Positions 1 through 8,240 of a stretch of DNA of 20,862 bases are shown here, in pieces (position 1 is the stretch's first letter; each line of letters starts with the position of its first letter). Origin of the DNA: Acrasis kona (lineage: Eukaryota > Heterolobosea > Eutetramitea > Acrasida > Acrasidae); the NCBI GenBank assembly GCA_026419775.2, contig JAOPGA020000276.1:1-20862 (forward strand), given 5' to 3'. The notes beneath the pieces were generated by a model. The model worked only from the letters and a program-made list of their open reading frames with translations, ran no database searches and was not told the origin of the DNA. Made by a program: the position numbers and the translations under genes.

Positions 1-241
1 CTTATTCAAAGGGTGCCTCCCTAGAGTGTTAATCATGTCTCCACTTTTTGGAATTACATTGACAGTATATGAGTTGTTGCAAAATTTTCTTGGAATAAAC
101 AAAGTTTAATTAGCGCTTTACTTTTTAACTGCCTAGACTTTTAAATTGAAAACAACATTGGAGGTGTTTCAGCATGTTGATTGACTACTCTCGATTTATC
201 AAATAATAACAGCTTTGTAACAATCTTTTTATATAAAAAAA
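1..241. other. Left-edge non-coding flank
   Basis: I see no convincing coding region on either strand. The stretch is AT-rich and ends in a T-rich then A-rich run containing TATATAAAA directly before the ATG at 242, which could be promoter or 5' leader of the small gene there. That role is inferred from base composition and position only. Confidence 0.4.
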
Positions 242-451
242 ATGAACGCAATAAACAACCTCAAAGAGGAGGAGCTTTACGCCGATCACCTTGTTAACGC
301 AGAAGTTAGGGAGGAATCGTCAGATAAGCATCATCCAGAGCAGAAGCATCACGATGGCCAAGAGAAGGAGCACTACAATTCAGAGCAGAATCATCCAGTT
401 ACAAAAAGAGAGGAAGCAGGGGCTAACGTCATACCATTACATCAAAAATAA
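242..451 (+). CDS. Small charged, probably disordered protein (69 aa)
   Basis: The reading frame runs from an ATG preceded by an A-rich stretch to TAA. The product is almost entirely polar: Glu, Lys, His, Gln, Asn and Asp dominate, and there is no hydrophobic core, signal peptide or membrane segment, so an intrinsically disordered polypeptide is likely. The middle has two imperfect copies of a His-Pro/Glu-Gln module (HHPEQKHH and SEQNHPV), seen also in the DNA as repeated CAGAGCAGAA. AATAAA at 447-452 overlaps the stop codon and could serve as polyadenylation signal. I recognise no family. It may be a real short gene, a terminal exon, or a chance frame; low complexity makes chance harder to exclude. 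Confidence 0.35.
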   Translation: MNAINNLKEEELYADHLVNAEVREESSDKHHPEQKHHDGQEKEHYNSEQNHPVTKREEAGANVIPLHQK

Positions 452-452
452 A
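447..452 (+). terminator. Candidate AATAAA poly(A) signal overlapping a stop codon
   Basis: AATAAA shares three bases with the TAA stop of the small gene at 242-451. As an AT-rich hexamer it can occur by chance, but the same overlap is seen at the formin and DUF7869-like genes. Confidence 0.3.
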
Positions 453-541
453 TTAAATATTGTAGTATTAGCCACCCGGATTTGCTTATATTTATACTCA
501 ACATGATAAGTATTTTTGTAATTTATATTATGTACAATTAT

Positions 542-1066
542 TTAGTATCTCTCTCTAGTGTGTAGATATTCCATCTCTGGTTCCCGCTCCATTATATAGC
601 TGAAGAGCTCGTCATTAGTAATTTTTGGAGAATCTATTTGTTGTTTTGTGCTATTCTTATTTACAGATATGGGTGCTATAACTCTCTTCGCACGAGGGCC
701 TTTTGACTGCTTTACATGTACCTTTGTGATGTTGTTCAGCCTCTTGTAATGTAGAAAAATAGGCTTTTTAGTACACTTGAACTGAAGTGGCTCCTTTGTC
801 CCACTTGCACAATGATTTATAACGGCTGCCCTCCACTTGAGTTCTGAATCCATTGTATCCCATTTTTCTCCATCAAAATACTCATGTTTAAGACGGTATT
901 TCCTCAAAGATGGTATTTCGTGACCAAGTAGTAGTTGAACTTCGGTAAGTTCCATTTCATGTAGTATCCTAATTTGACCAACTACGTTGTCTGGCATTAC
1001 TGTGTAACGAATAAACATGGGTTTCGAGGTTGTAGAATTCATTAGATTTCCCATTTCTTTAATCAT
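542..1066 (-). CDS. Hypothetical protein (174 aa), possible ubiquitin/PB1-like fold
   Basis: An uninterrupted minus-strand frame runs from ATG at 1066 to TAA at 542; in-frame ATGs at residues 5 and 9 are alternative starts. There is no signal peptide or membrane segment. Residues of about 15-100 alternate short hydrophobic strands with charged stretches and contain DGEKWDTMDS, which loosely recalls the acidic segment of PB1 or ubiquitin-like folds. This is a weak impression and no function is assigned. The C-terminal half is basic (KQSKGPRAKR, about residues 119-128) and then acidic (near MEREPEMEY). It lies 21 bp downstream of the stop of the membrane-protein gene at 1088-1718 on the same strand, leaving little room for a separate promoter. 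The two could share a transcript, or this frame may have an upstream exon I did not find. Confidence 0.5.
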   Translation of the reverse strand: MIKEMGNLMNSTTSKPMFIRYTVMPDNVVGQIRILHEMELTEVQLLLGHEIPSLRKYRLKHEYFDGEKWDTMDSELKWRAAVINHCASGTKEPLQFKCTKKPIFLHYKRLNNITKVHVKQSKGPRAKRVIAPISVNKNSTKQQIDSPKITNDELFSYIMEREPEMEYLHTRERY

Positions 1067-1087
1067 TCGGTGTGTAGTTTCATCGTA

Positions 1088-1718
1088 TTATATATGCGGG
1101 TCTTCGCTGGAAGATTCTAATTGACCAAGCATATTCACAATAAGCCAACGTTCAACTAGAACTTACGTGTATTTTCAATAAAAGAGTTAAAATATAGATG
1201 ATGAACGAGAAATAGAAAAGGAGTCACTATAAAATTAAAGAGGAAAGGAAAGATTCCACGGTTCATCAAACAATTCGTTTGTTGGAAGTTAGAGTGGGAT
1301 GGTGTGCCAAGTGGAAGAGGCCGTGTGGTGGTATGTTCAATTTTTAAAGCGAATGTCAAAAAGTATGCAATCTCTTGTGCAACAAGTATAACGAATACAT
1401 TGTCTAATCTGTACCAATTGCGAGCGTTCATGTTGCAAACTTTAATACCTGCAGAGTCACAAACGTGGTAGAATATGGATGTTACTAGACTCATAAATTT
1501 AATAATACCCTCAACATACGCCCCTTTTCTAATAATACCAATAGTGGTGGAACGGCTGTGAGATTAGTAACGAACACAAAGAGGACCTCCACAATCTCGT
1601 CATTTGGTAGGTCGCTTGACTCTTGTGTCAAATTATAAATCGCATCCAAGAAGAATACTGCTCCTGTCAAAAAAGGATTGAGTAAAGGAAGGCAGTCTCC
1701 GTCGAATATACAACCAAT
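1088..1718 (-). CDS. Multi-pass membrane protein, TMEM8/myomaker (DUF3522)-like, 5' exon unresolved
   Basis: Three minus-strand exons join in frame: 1718-1520, 1484-1167 and 1116-1088. The introns are 1519-1485 (35 nt, GTATGT donor, TCTAG acceptor) and 1166-1117 (50 nt, GTAAGT donor, ATTAG acceptor). They encode 181 residues ending at TAA. The first exon shown starts just after a TTTTTAG acceptor at 1719-1720, so an N-terminal exon is missing; an ATG at 1797 lies one frame off. The protein has several hydrophobic spans, including one near DNVFVILVAQEIAYFL and one near FPFLFNFIVTPFLFL. SIFYHVCD followed by RLDN resembles the Ser/His/Asp signature of TMEM8/PGAP6/myomaker proteins (CREST-type putative membrane hydrolases), and a late HH pair could be the third motif. 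The family call is tentative; the spliced coding structure is better supported. Confidence 0.55.
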
Positions 1719-1852
1719 CTAAAAATTGTGTTTTCAGATCCAATAGGTTGCGTCCGGAAAAGCACAACAATTGGATACAGCCTTTGTATATGTTCATATT
1801 GATTTAAACTTTGATAATAAAAAGTAAATTAATTAAATTTATAGTTTGTATT

Positions 1853-2181
1853 TTATGATTGTTGAGACATCTCTTCATCTTGGGTTTGAGGTCTACCAGA
1901 TACTAAGAATTGGTTAAAGGTTGTATGTATGAGCACTTACAAGCAAAAGGTGGGGGATTGGCCTTCCCGCGAATAAGCATAACCATGACAAACACGGCGA
2001 TAGCGATTGAGCCAACGCTAATTATGGCCGCCACACTAGCACTTCCCCAAGTGGACTTAGCTTTTATTACTTCTGGTGGAACAGTGATCGGTAATGTTGT
2101 ATTGCCTACTTGTTGGTAGGACAATCCAATGGCCAATAAAAGTGTGGTTGCTAGGACGATCTGTGAAGACAACTTGTTCAT
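1853..2181 (-). CDS. Small single-pass type I membrane protein (96 aa)
   Basis: Two exons, 2181-1941 and 1902-1853, flank a 38-nt intron (1940-1903, GTAAGT donor, TCTTAG acceptor). Splicing replaces a frame end inside the intron by a polar C-terminus, SGRPQTQDEEMSQQS. Starting at the ATG at 2181 gives a textbook signal peptide (basic MNKL, then a Leu/Ala-rich core to about residue 20). A short extracellular segment of about 25 residues with one possible N-glycosylation site (NTT) follows, then a membrane helix near residues 47-68 (SVAAIISVGSIAIAVFVMVM), a basic stop-transfer (RGK) and a cytosolic tail. An in-frame upstream ATG at 2220 would put 13 residues before the signal peptide and would overlap the start of the methyltransferase gene on the other strand. 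Family and function are not recognised. Confidence 0.6.
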
Positions 2182-2203
2182 TTTGTAGCTTACAATTTTA
2201 AAA

Positions 2204-5200
2204 ATGAAAAGCACTGACATCTACGCACATAGCCGCCTGGGCGGCTCTATGCACGTAATAAAAAAAAACAGCGTCAGTAAACCGATAACAGATTCGATCT
2301 TTGATCGAGTGATATATGAATTGGACTTCAATCGTGTTTATCCTGGAGACTTTATAATAGTCGTTGAGGCGAACTGGATTGAATTCGTTAGGAAGACAAT
2401 GAAAGAAAGATTAATTCTTGAAGGGTTTCCAGATGCAAACTTCAGAGTCATGACGATACATCGACTTGCGAAAGAAACGTTGGAGATAGCTGGCCATGCA
2501 TATAAAATTGCAGATGACGAAGAATTTGATGAGCTTTTAATCGCTTCAGTTAAAAATCATCAATCAAAATGCACTTTTCACAAAGATGCTTGTAATCACC
2601 TACTCGAGCAACTAGATGTCGTCAAGAACACACTACTAAACAATTACAGCGGACAAAATTTGGATTCGTGCTTAAGAAACATCATTTCAGAATACAAACA
2701 GCTCTGTGTGTCGTCACTTATTATACATATGGCACATTTAATTCCCGAAGCAACGGCTTCGATCAGAAACCATCAAGGACGCCGAAGCGAACATATTATC
2801 GTGGATAATTACCACAAATACGACCCCATACAAAGAACATTTTTGTTCGAGCTATTCAAAAGAATGCCCTTTACTTGCTTTACAACACACACAAAAGAAA
2901 CTGACATACCGGAGAGAAAATTTAAACAATTCACAAAAATTGCAGAACCTCCATTCAAGTCGTTCGATCTAAGAAAGGTAACAAAGGATGAAAGTCCTAC
3001 AAAAAAACAAAAAACAAGTCAAGGAAAAATCATTTCTTATAATGAAATTAGTTCTAGTGTTTATTCCATCTTGTGTACATGTTCTTGTGGCCGTTTTATT
3101 GATGAAAAAGAAATTAGGTCCATGCGTAGTGAATTGTTGTGTTATACGTGTAACTCTTGTCTTAAACCTCAAATAATTATTAACAAAAATGTCATCTATA
3201 ATTTATATGATGTTGATTATGTTTGGGAAAAGTATATGCATTACCTTGAAGATGCCATGCATCATTTCTCAGAGCATGAATTGTTCACGGTAAATCCCGA
3301 ACTGTACTGGAGCATTAAATTCTGGTTGTTTCCTTACGAAAAACATATACCGCATACTTTTAATAAAAGAAAATTGAGTAATGTTCCGACGAAATTTGCT
3401 GGGTTGTGTTTGCTGCCTTATGTTGATACTTATAAAAAATATTTGACCAAAGTTGAGAAGCCTTCCACCATTCCAAAGCCGCAAGAAGTTTCTACACAAA
3501 CCGCAAAGATGAAGGGTGCCCAATTGTTTTTTGGTTCTGAACAAGTATGTATTGGTGATTTTGTAAAAATAAAAGCTGATGGTCAACCTTATCACATTGT
3601 GAGGGTTGAATCAATTTATTGCTCTGCGTTTAAAATTTATGGAAAAAGATTCAAAAGACACATTGATGTCTTGAAAGCTTACAACAATTTCGAGTATGAA
3701 AACAATCCAAATTTCATTTCAGATGCAGACATTGCGTTAAAAAATTACATGTGTAAGGACGAAAGAGAACTATACTACTGTGATGAAGAAACTGTATGTT
3801 TTAAGAATTGTTCAAATTTAATTGTTTTTCTCAGAGTTATGACATTGTGTACATTACCGGCAAATGTCAAGTCTTGTTTATAAACGACATTCGTCGCTTC
3901 CAGCCCTTTAGTGACAAAAAGGACATACTTTACTGCAGGTAAGTATAAAACAACCTCAAGTCAGTCCGTTAATTAGTAGGTTTATGGTTACAGACAACGG
4001 TCTTAGTCCAGTACCAGAACCACTTCTCTTGTCAACAATCCAATCTCTTCCAAAAGTATTTGATTTTTGTAAGAGCGATTTTATGTCCTTCATTCCCACA
4101 CGTAGACCAAAAGTCATGGATGTTTTTAGTGGCTGTGGCGGTTTGAGTATCGGGTTCGAACAAGAAGGGTGTGATATGGCTTATGCAGTGGACATTGATA
4201 GCGAGGCTGCAAAAACATATAGAAAAAACTTTCCAACTGTGAGAACAGTTAATTGTGATCTTAATGACTACCTCACCTATACAATGTGTAGTCATGACTT
4301 GCATCTACAATACGTGGATCACATAAAGACCATTCCGTCAACTCCAAATGTAATTATCAACTCTATACGCACTAAAGATGGGTATGTATGCTTGTGTTCA
4401 TGTGTCTTCTTAACATTAAAGCGTGCACCAATTTCTTGTACAAAGGAACTGGTTGACTGCCAGAGAAATCAACGATGAAGGTAGTATTGCATACTTCATC
4501 AAAAGTGCTTTTGGTAAGTACCCTAGGCCTCGAGAAATCGATCTAATTATGGGTGGACCGCCTTGTCAAGGTTTTTCTGGTTAGTTAAAAAAAATTAATT
4601 TGAAAATTAATTTTTAAAATAGATTTGAATCGTCATAAAAATGTCTTGACCATGGAAAATCAGAAAAATTCGATGATGTTGGTGATGTTGGCCTTAATTG
4701 ATTTTTTGAAACCAAATTATGTTCTAATTGAGAATGTTCCTCCAATGTTGGCCACTAATGCCCCCTTGATTGTAAAAAAATATTTACAACAAATGGGCTA
4801 CTCTATATCTATTGATGAATTAAACGCAAGGCATTTTGGTCTGCCACAAGGTCGCTCCAGAATATTCTTCTGGGCAGCATTGAAAGGAAATCCCATTCCT
4901 AATCCTCCTGAACAAATTTATGCAGCGAAAATTGTGACGAAAACACAAGAAAATTATAGGTACCTATTGCGTGCTCATCCTGGTCGAAGTTGTGCTGGTT
5001 TATTCCCCGAGACTACAATTAGAGATATCTTTACGGACCTGCCGAAATTTGATTGTAGTAACAATGAAAAAAGTAACAAAAATAAAGTTAAAAAATATAG
5101 ATTTGCGCCGATGAATACTCATCAGGCGAGATTTAGGGGTATTTCCATTACAAATGTTAATAATAATGATGCCTTGACTATGCATAAGACTTTTGATAAA

Positions 5201-5932
5201 TGTAAAGACACTACACTAAAATTAATCCGTGCACTTCCTAGAAGGCCAGGGGCCTCCGCATACACTGATTTGAATACGAGTATGTGGCGTCTCATCCGAA
5301 AGGGTTATTATAATTGTAAGGGTAAGAAAGACAAAGTGATCCGAAGAATGATTTGGGGAAAGCATATTGGCACCCTAGTCACCAGGCCAGACATCTTCTG
5401 GTCCTCTGTGCTGCATCCTGTCCAAAATAGAGCTCTATCCGTTAGGGAAGCCGCTAGGTGTCAAGGCATTCCTGATCGTTTTACGTTTACAGGTGAGCAT
5501 ACCGATTGTTATAAGCAAGTCGGTAACGCAGTTGCCGTCAATGTCAGTCGTGCAATTGCAAAAGAATTCAAGAAAGCATGGTGCTCTAGTAATGGTGGTA
5601 GAGTTGAGGGTACAAGTCAGTTAGTTAGAAAATACGGGTGGCTGGATAGTACGCAACTTGATGTTCAAGCAGCAGAGCAGCATTTGAACGACATATTAGA
5701 GCCTTTGGAAGAATTCAAAGACCCTGACTTTAAAAAGGTTGCCAAGAATAGTGTAGTGAACAAAAGAAGTGTTGACAGATTTTTAAAGGGAGGTGGCCAA
5801 GGCTACTCTCAGACGACTAGGACTCCGCTTGAGAATGCCATTAATACTCAAACATTGACTCAAATGAAAAGGAAGAAGAGAAACTTCATTAGAAGTCAAA
5901 CCCAACAGACCAGTTCATATGTTTTATTATAA
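2204..5932 (+). CDS. C5-cytosine DNA methyltransferase with degenerate SF1-helicase module and BAH domain (1188 aa)
   Basis: Five exons join in frame: 2204-3793, 3835-3938, 3977-4381, 4422-4579 and 4623-5932; introns are 41, 38, 40 and 43 nt, all GT-AG. Residues of about 30-245 resemble the N-terminal lobe of UvrD-type helicases: VMTIHRLAKE matches motif Ib and HIIVDNYHKYDPIQ sits where the DExQD box belongs. No Walker A is visible and the acidic box is altered, so ATPase activity is unlikely. A cysteine cluster (CTCSC, CYTCNSC, about 290-315) may bind zinc. A BAH domain follows at about 440-565 (GDFVKI through ITGKCQV, formed across the first intron). The methyltransferase domain has all core motifs: DVFSGCGG (about 610), GGPPCQGFS with the catalytic Cys (about 748), ENVPP (about 787), GLPQGRSR and QVGNAVAV (about 1052). 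The target-recognition region is short. A basic tail of about 130 residues follows. BAH plus methyltransferase is DNMT1/DIM-2-like, implying maintenance or heterochromatin methylation in the nucleus. Residue 16 (2249) is an alternative start. Confidence 0.85.
2222..2257 (+). repeat. GC-rich imperfect inverted repeat at methyltransferase start
   Basis: The arms, about 16-18 nt each, pair as CCGCC/GGCGG around a 2-nt loop (TG at 2238-2239), continue through CATAG/CTATG across a small bulge, and extend to TACG/CGTA. It is a GC-rich island in AT-rich surroundings and spans the second possible ATG (2249). As RNA it would form a strong hairpin over the translation start region; as DNA it could be a binding site. 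Its role is not known. Confidence 0.6.
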
Positions 5933-6360
5933 AAATGGTTCTAAGATTGACTTGTTGTTAGTCCGCATAAATAATTCGCTCACTTCTTTTTCTTGCTGTA
6001 TTTTATCAACCTACGATACCCACCGATAAAGAAAATATTCGATGATATTTTTATGACATTAAAAAATAAGTATTGACCGGGGTACTCGAATTGGTAATTA
6101 CTGTTTATTTCAATAATTGAAAGTGAAAAAAATGACCAGCAACTGATTGCAGCGTATTCGGTTACTTAAAATTAGTACGATGCTATTGTTAAACTCATCA
6201 ATCTTCTTCAGATACAGGCAATACGAATCCTATTGATTTGCACCAAAACAGGTCAATGTCAAATGTCGCATGTTAATTGGTAGGTACAAAAGGTTTTCTT
6301 TTTGCTCAACTACTAAAACACAAAAAGACAAGCACAGCGCCGTTATAACTGAATCATAGA
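5933..6360. other. Intergenic region between methyltransferase and phosphatase genes
   Basis: No coding frame, tRNA-like sequence or repeat stands out on either strand. It must hold the 3' end of the methyltransferase transcript and the promoter of the phosphatase gene. It is AT-rich with scattered T runs, and I cannot place a specific element in it. Confidence 0.5.
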
Positions 6361-7365
6361 ATGGCCGGACCAGGGAGAGACTCACAAACTACACTCGCGA
6401 GCTTGGTTACACAAGTCACAAAGGTACCAACTTATGAGGCATATAATGATGAAGGGACCCCTAACTCCGTAACCACTGATTCAACATACATTACTCCACA
6501 CACCCCAAGTACACCAGGAACACACCTATCAAATATACCAAAAACTTCCTCCATCGCTAATAGAAATAGTGCAAACTCACCTGTTGGTGTTGGCTCCACA
6601 GTCGGAGTAAGCACAACACCAGCTGCGAGTAGCAACAATCTTCTAGAAGTGATTATCAAATCCTTGACCTCATGCTTCACTAAAAGTTCAACACAAACTA
6701 GTGTTTCTACTACCAACCCTCCAAAACCATCTACTTCTACCCAACCTGTACTACAAAAGAAGCCTTCAACAAGAGTAATATCCCAAGGTTTACTTCCGGA
6801 GCAACTGCCACAACATAAAGGGAAGAAAACACTAGTGCTTGACTTGGATGAGACCCTTGTCCATTCTTGCTTTACACACGTTCCAAACTCTGACTTTTAC
6901 ATCCCTATAGTCATCGAGGGAACTAAACACACTGTATACGTTCTCAAGCGTCCCTTCGTCGATGAGTTCTTGACAGAAATGGCAAAGATTTATGAGATCG
7001 TTATCTTCACAGCCAGTGTATCATTATATGCCAATCCTCTACTAGACTTACTAGACCCCAACAGAGTAATCACACACAGACTATTTAGAGAACACTGTAC
7101 TTTTGTTGATGGACTCTATGTCAAGGATCTCAGTAAACTAGGAAGAGATGTAGATAGCACCATCATAGTAGATAATTCTAGAGTTTGTTACAAGTTTCAA
7201 CCTCAAAATGCGATGCCAAGCATCACCTGGTTAGAAGATAAATCTGATAATCAGCTAGTAAGAATGATCCCATACTTGGTTAGAATCAAAGATGAACCAC
7301 GCGTATACGATGTATTAAAAGAATTCCGGGAGAGCGAATCTAACTGGTCAGTTAACCAGTGGTAA
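6361..7365 (+). CDS. FCP/SCP-family CTD-like protein phosphatase (334 aa)
   Basis: This intronless frame runs from ATG to TAA. Residues 1-150 are Ser/Thr/Pro-rich and probably disordered. Residues of about 153-325 form the HAD-superfamily FCP1 homology domain: VLDLDETLVHS (about 159-169) holds the DxDxT motif whose first Asp forms the phospho-aspartate intermediate, followed by LKRPFVDEFL, EIVIFTAS, LFREHC, KDLSKLGRD and the late acidic IIVDNS loop. This is the small CTD phosphatase (SCP/Dullard/NIF) layout, with no BRCT domain as in FCP1. Family members remove phosphate from Ser residues, commonly in the RNA polymerase II C-terminal domain or other regulators, in nucleus or at membranes. No membrane helix is present, so the Dullard type is less likely than the soluble SCP type. 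AATAAA lies 16 bp past the stop. The substrate is inferred from family only. Confidence 0.92.
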   Translation: MAGPGRDSQTTLASLVTQVTKVPTYEAYNDEGTPNSVTTDSTYITPHTPSTPGTHLSNIPKTSSIANRNSANSPVGVGSTVGVSTTPAASSNNLLEVIIKSLTSCFTKSSTQTSVSTTNPPKPSTSTQPVLQKKPSTRVISQGLLPEQLPQHKGKKTLVLDLDETLVHSCFTHVPNSDFYIPIVIEGTKHTVYVLKRPFVDEFLTEMAKIYEIVIFTASVSLYANPLLDLLDPNRVITHRLFREHCTFVDGLYVKDLSKLGRDVDSTIIVDNSRVCYKFQPQNAMPSITWLEDKSDNQLVRMIPYLVRIKDEPRVYDVLKEFRESESNWSVNQW

Positions 7366-8240
7366 GCCCTAAATAATTGTAATAAAATTTTTTGACATAT
7401 GAAATGTTGATTTGATTGAATTCTTAACTAACCTTGAAAGTTGTAAGCAGAGATGTAGTTGACTGGCTGATTTAGATGTTGTCACATAAACATGTAAACT
7501 ACTTATGTTTCTTATAATCTGAACGCTTGCCGAAAAGCTACCTAGGAAGAAGTAGTATTACAACACAAGCAGGGGCTACGAGTATATAAATTATTCAAAT
7601 CAAATGGGATAGTGTGAGACTTCTAATCTTGATGTCGAGGGGCATACGATCGCAATAATGTACGTGTATAAATAGTTTCAAAAAAAACGTTAATAGTCCA
7701 TACGTCATGATGTGTTACACAATTGAAGTGCAATACGTTTTAATGACCAAGGACAGCAAAGTAATGCCATCAAACAATTTGATGCCTGTTCAATTCATCA
7801 GTTCAACATCCAATCAATGTTCTAAAAAAACCGCTCCTTAACGTTATTTTTGCCTCGTGAAAACAATGTGTGCTAACGAAATTGCAAAGAGTCGATTTAT
7901 TGACACGGTATTACATTCCTAAATGAATATATTTCAGAAATAACAAAGCTTGTTGCAACTATTACTGTTGTACTTACTAATAAAAAGGTGAACATTATGT
8001 CTTATATTACGATGTATGGTTGACTTTACTTCTGCTTTTACAATGCTGAATGGTACATTTTTAGGAAGTTCCAAACACTTTAGCGACAACGTTTTTATAT
8101 CATAACTGTGCACGGATAGTCTTTACGTGGAAGAGATCCAAATTCAACAGAAGAATCACAACAAAATGATTGAATCAACACCCGACTACCAAAAGCAGTT
8201 CTAATTATCACAAATATTATTCTTGTTCAAGAAAGAAACA
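7366..8240. other. Intergenic region upstream of formin gene
   Basis: This long AT-rich gap has no domain-like coding frame. AATAAA at 7381-7386 is a likely poly(A) signal for the phosphatase gene. A 44-codon ATG frame at 7707-7841 (+) is the longest small frame I noticed; its product has no recognisable features, so I treat it as chance. I looked for formin GBD/FH3-type coding here and did not find any. The right part presumably holds the formin promoter and leader. Confidence 0.5.

Noticed and set aside
2204-2920. Calling the N-terminal module an active helicase
   Set aside because: No Walker A loop is visible and the DExQD box is substituted; only fold-level resemblance is supported.
4580-4622. 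Paired AAATTAATTT palindromes as a regulatory element
   Set aside because: They fall wholly inside a 43-nt intron where A/T-rich sequence is expected.
6432-6716. Minus-strand open frame of 94 codons
   Set aside because: It lies inside the Ser/Thr-rich N-terminus of the phosphatase gene and has no independent features.
7707-7841. 44-codon plus-strand ATG frame in the phosphatase-formin gap
   Set aside because: Short, no recognisable motif or composition, and such lengths arise by chance in a gap of this size.
5933-8240. tRNA or other structured RNA genes in the gaps
   Set aside because: No B-box-like GTTCGANTC with matching acceptor stem, and no other structured RNA signature, was found by eye.
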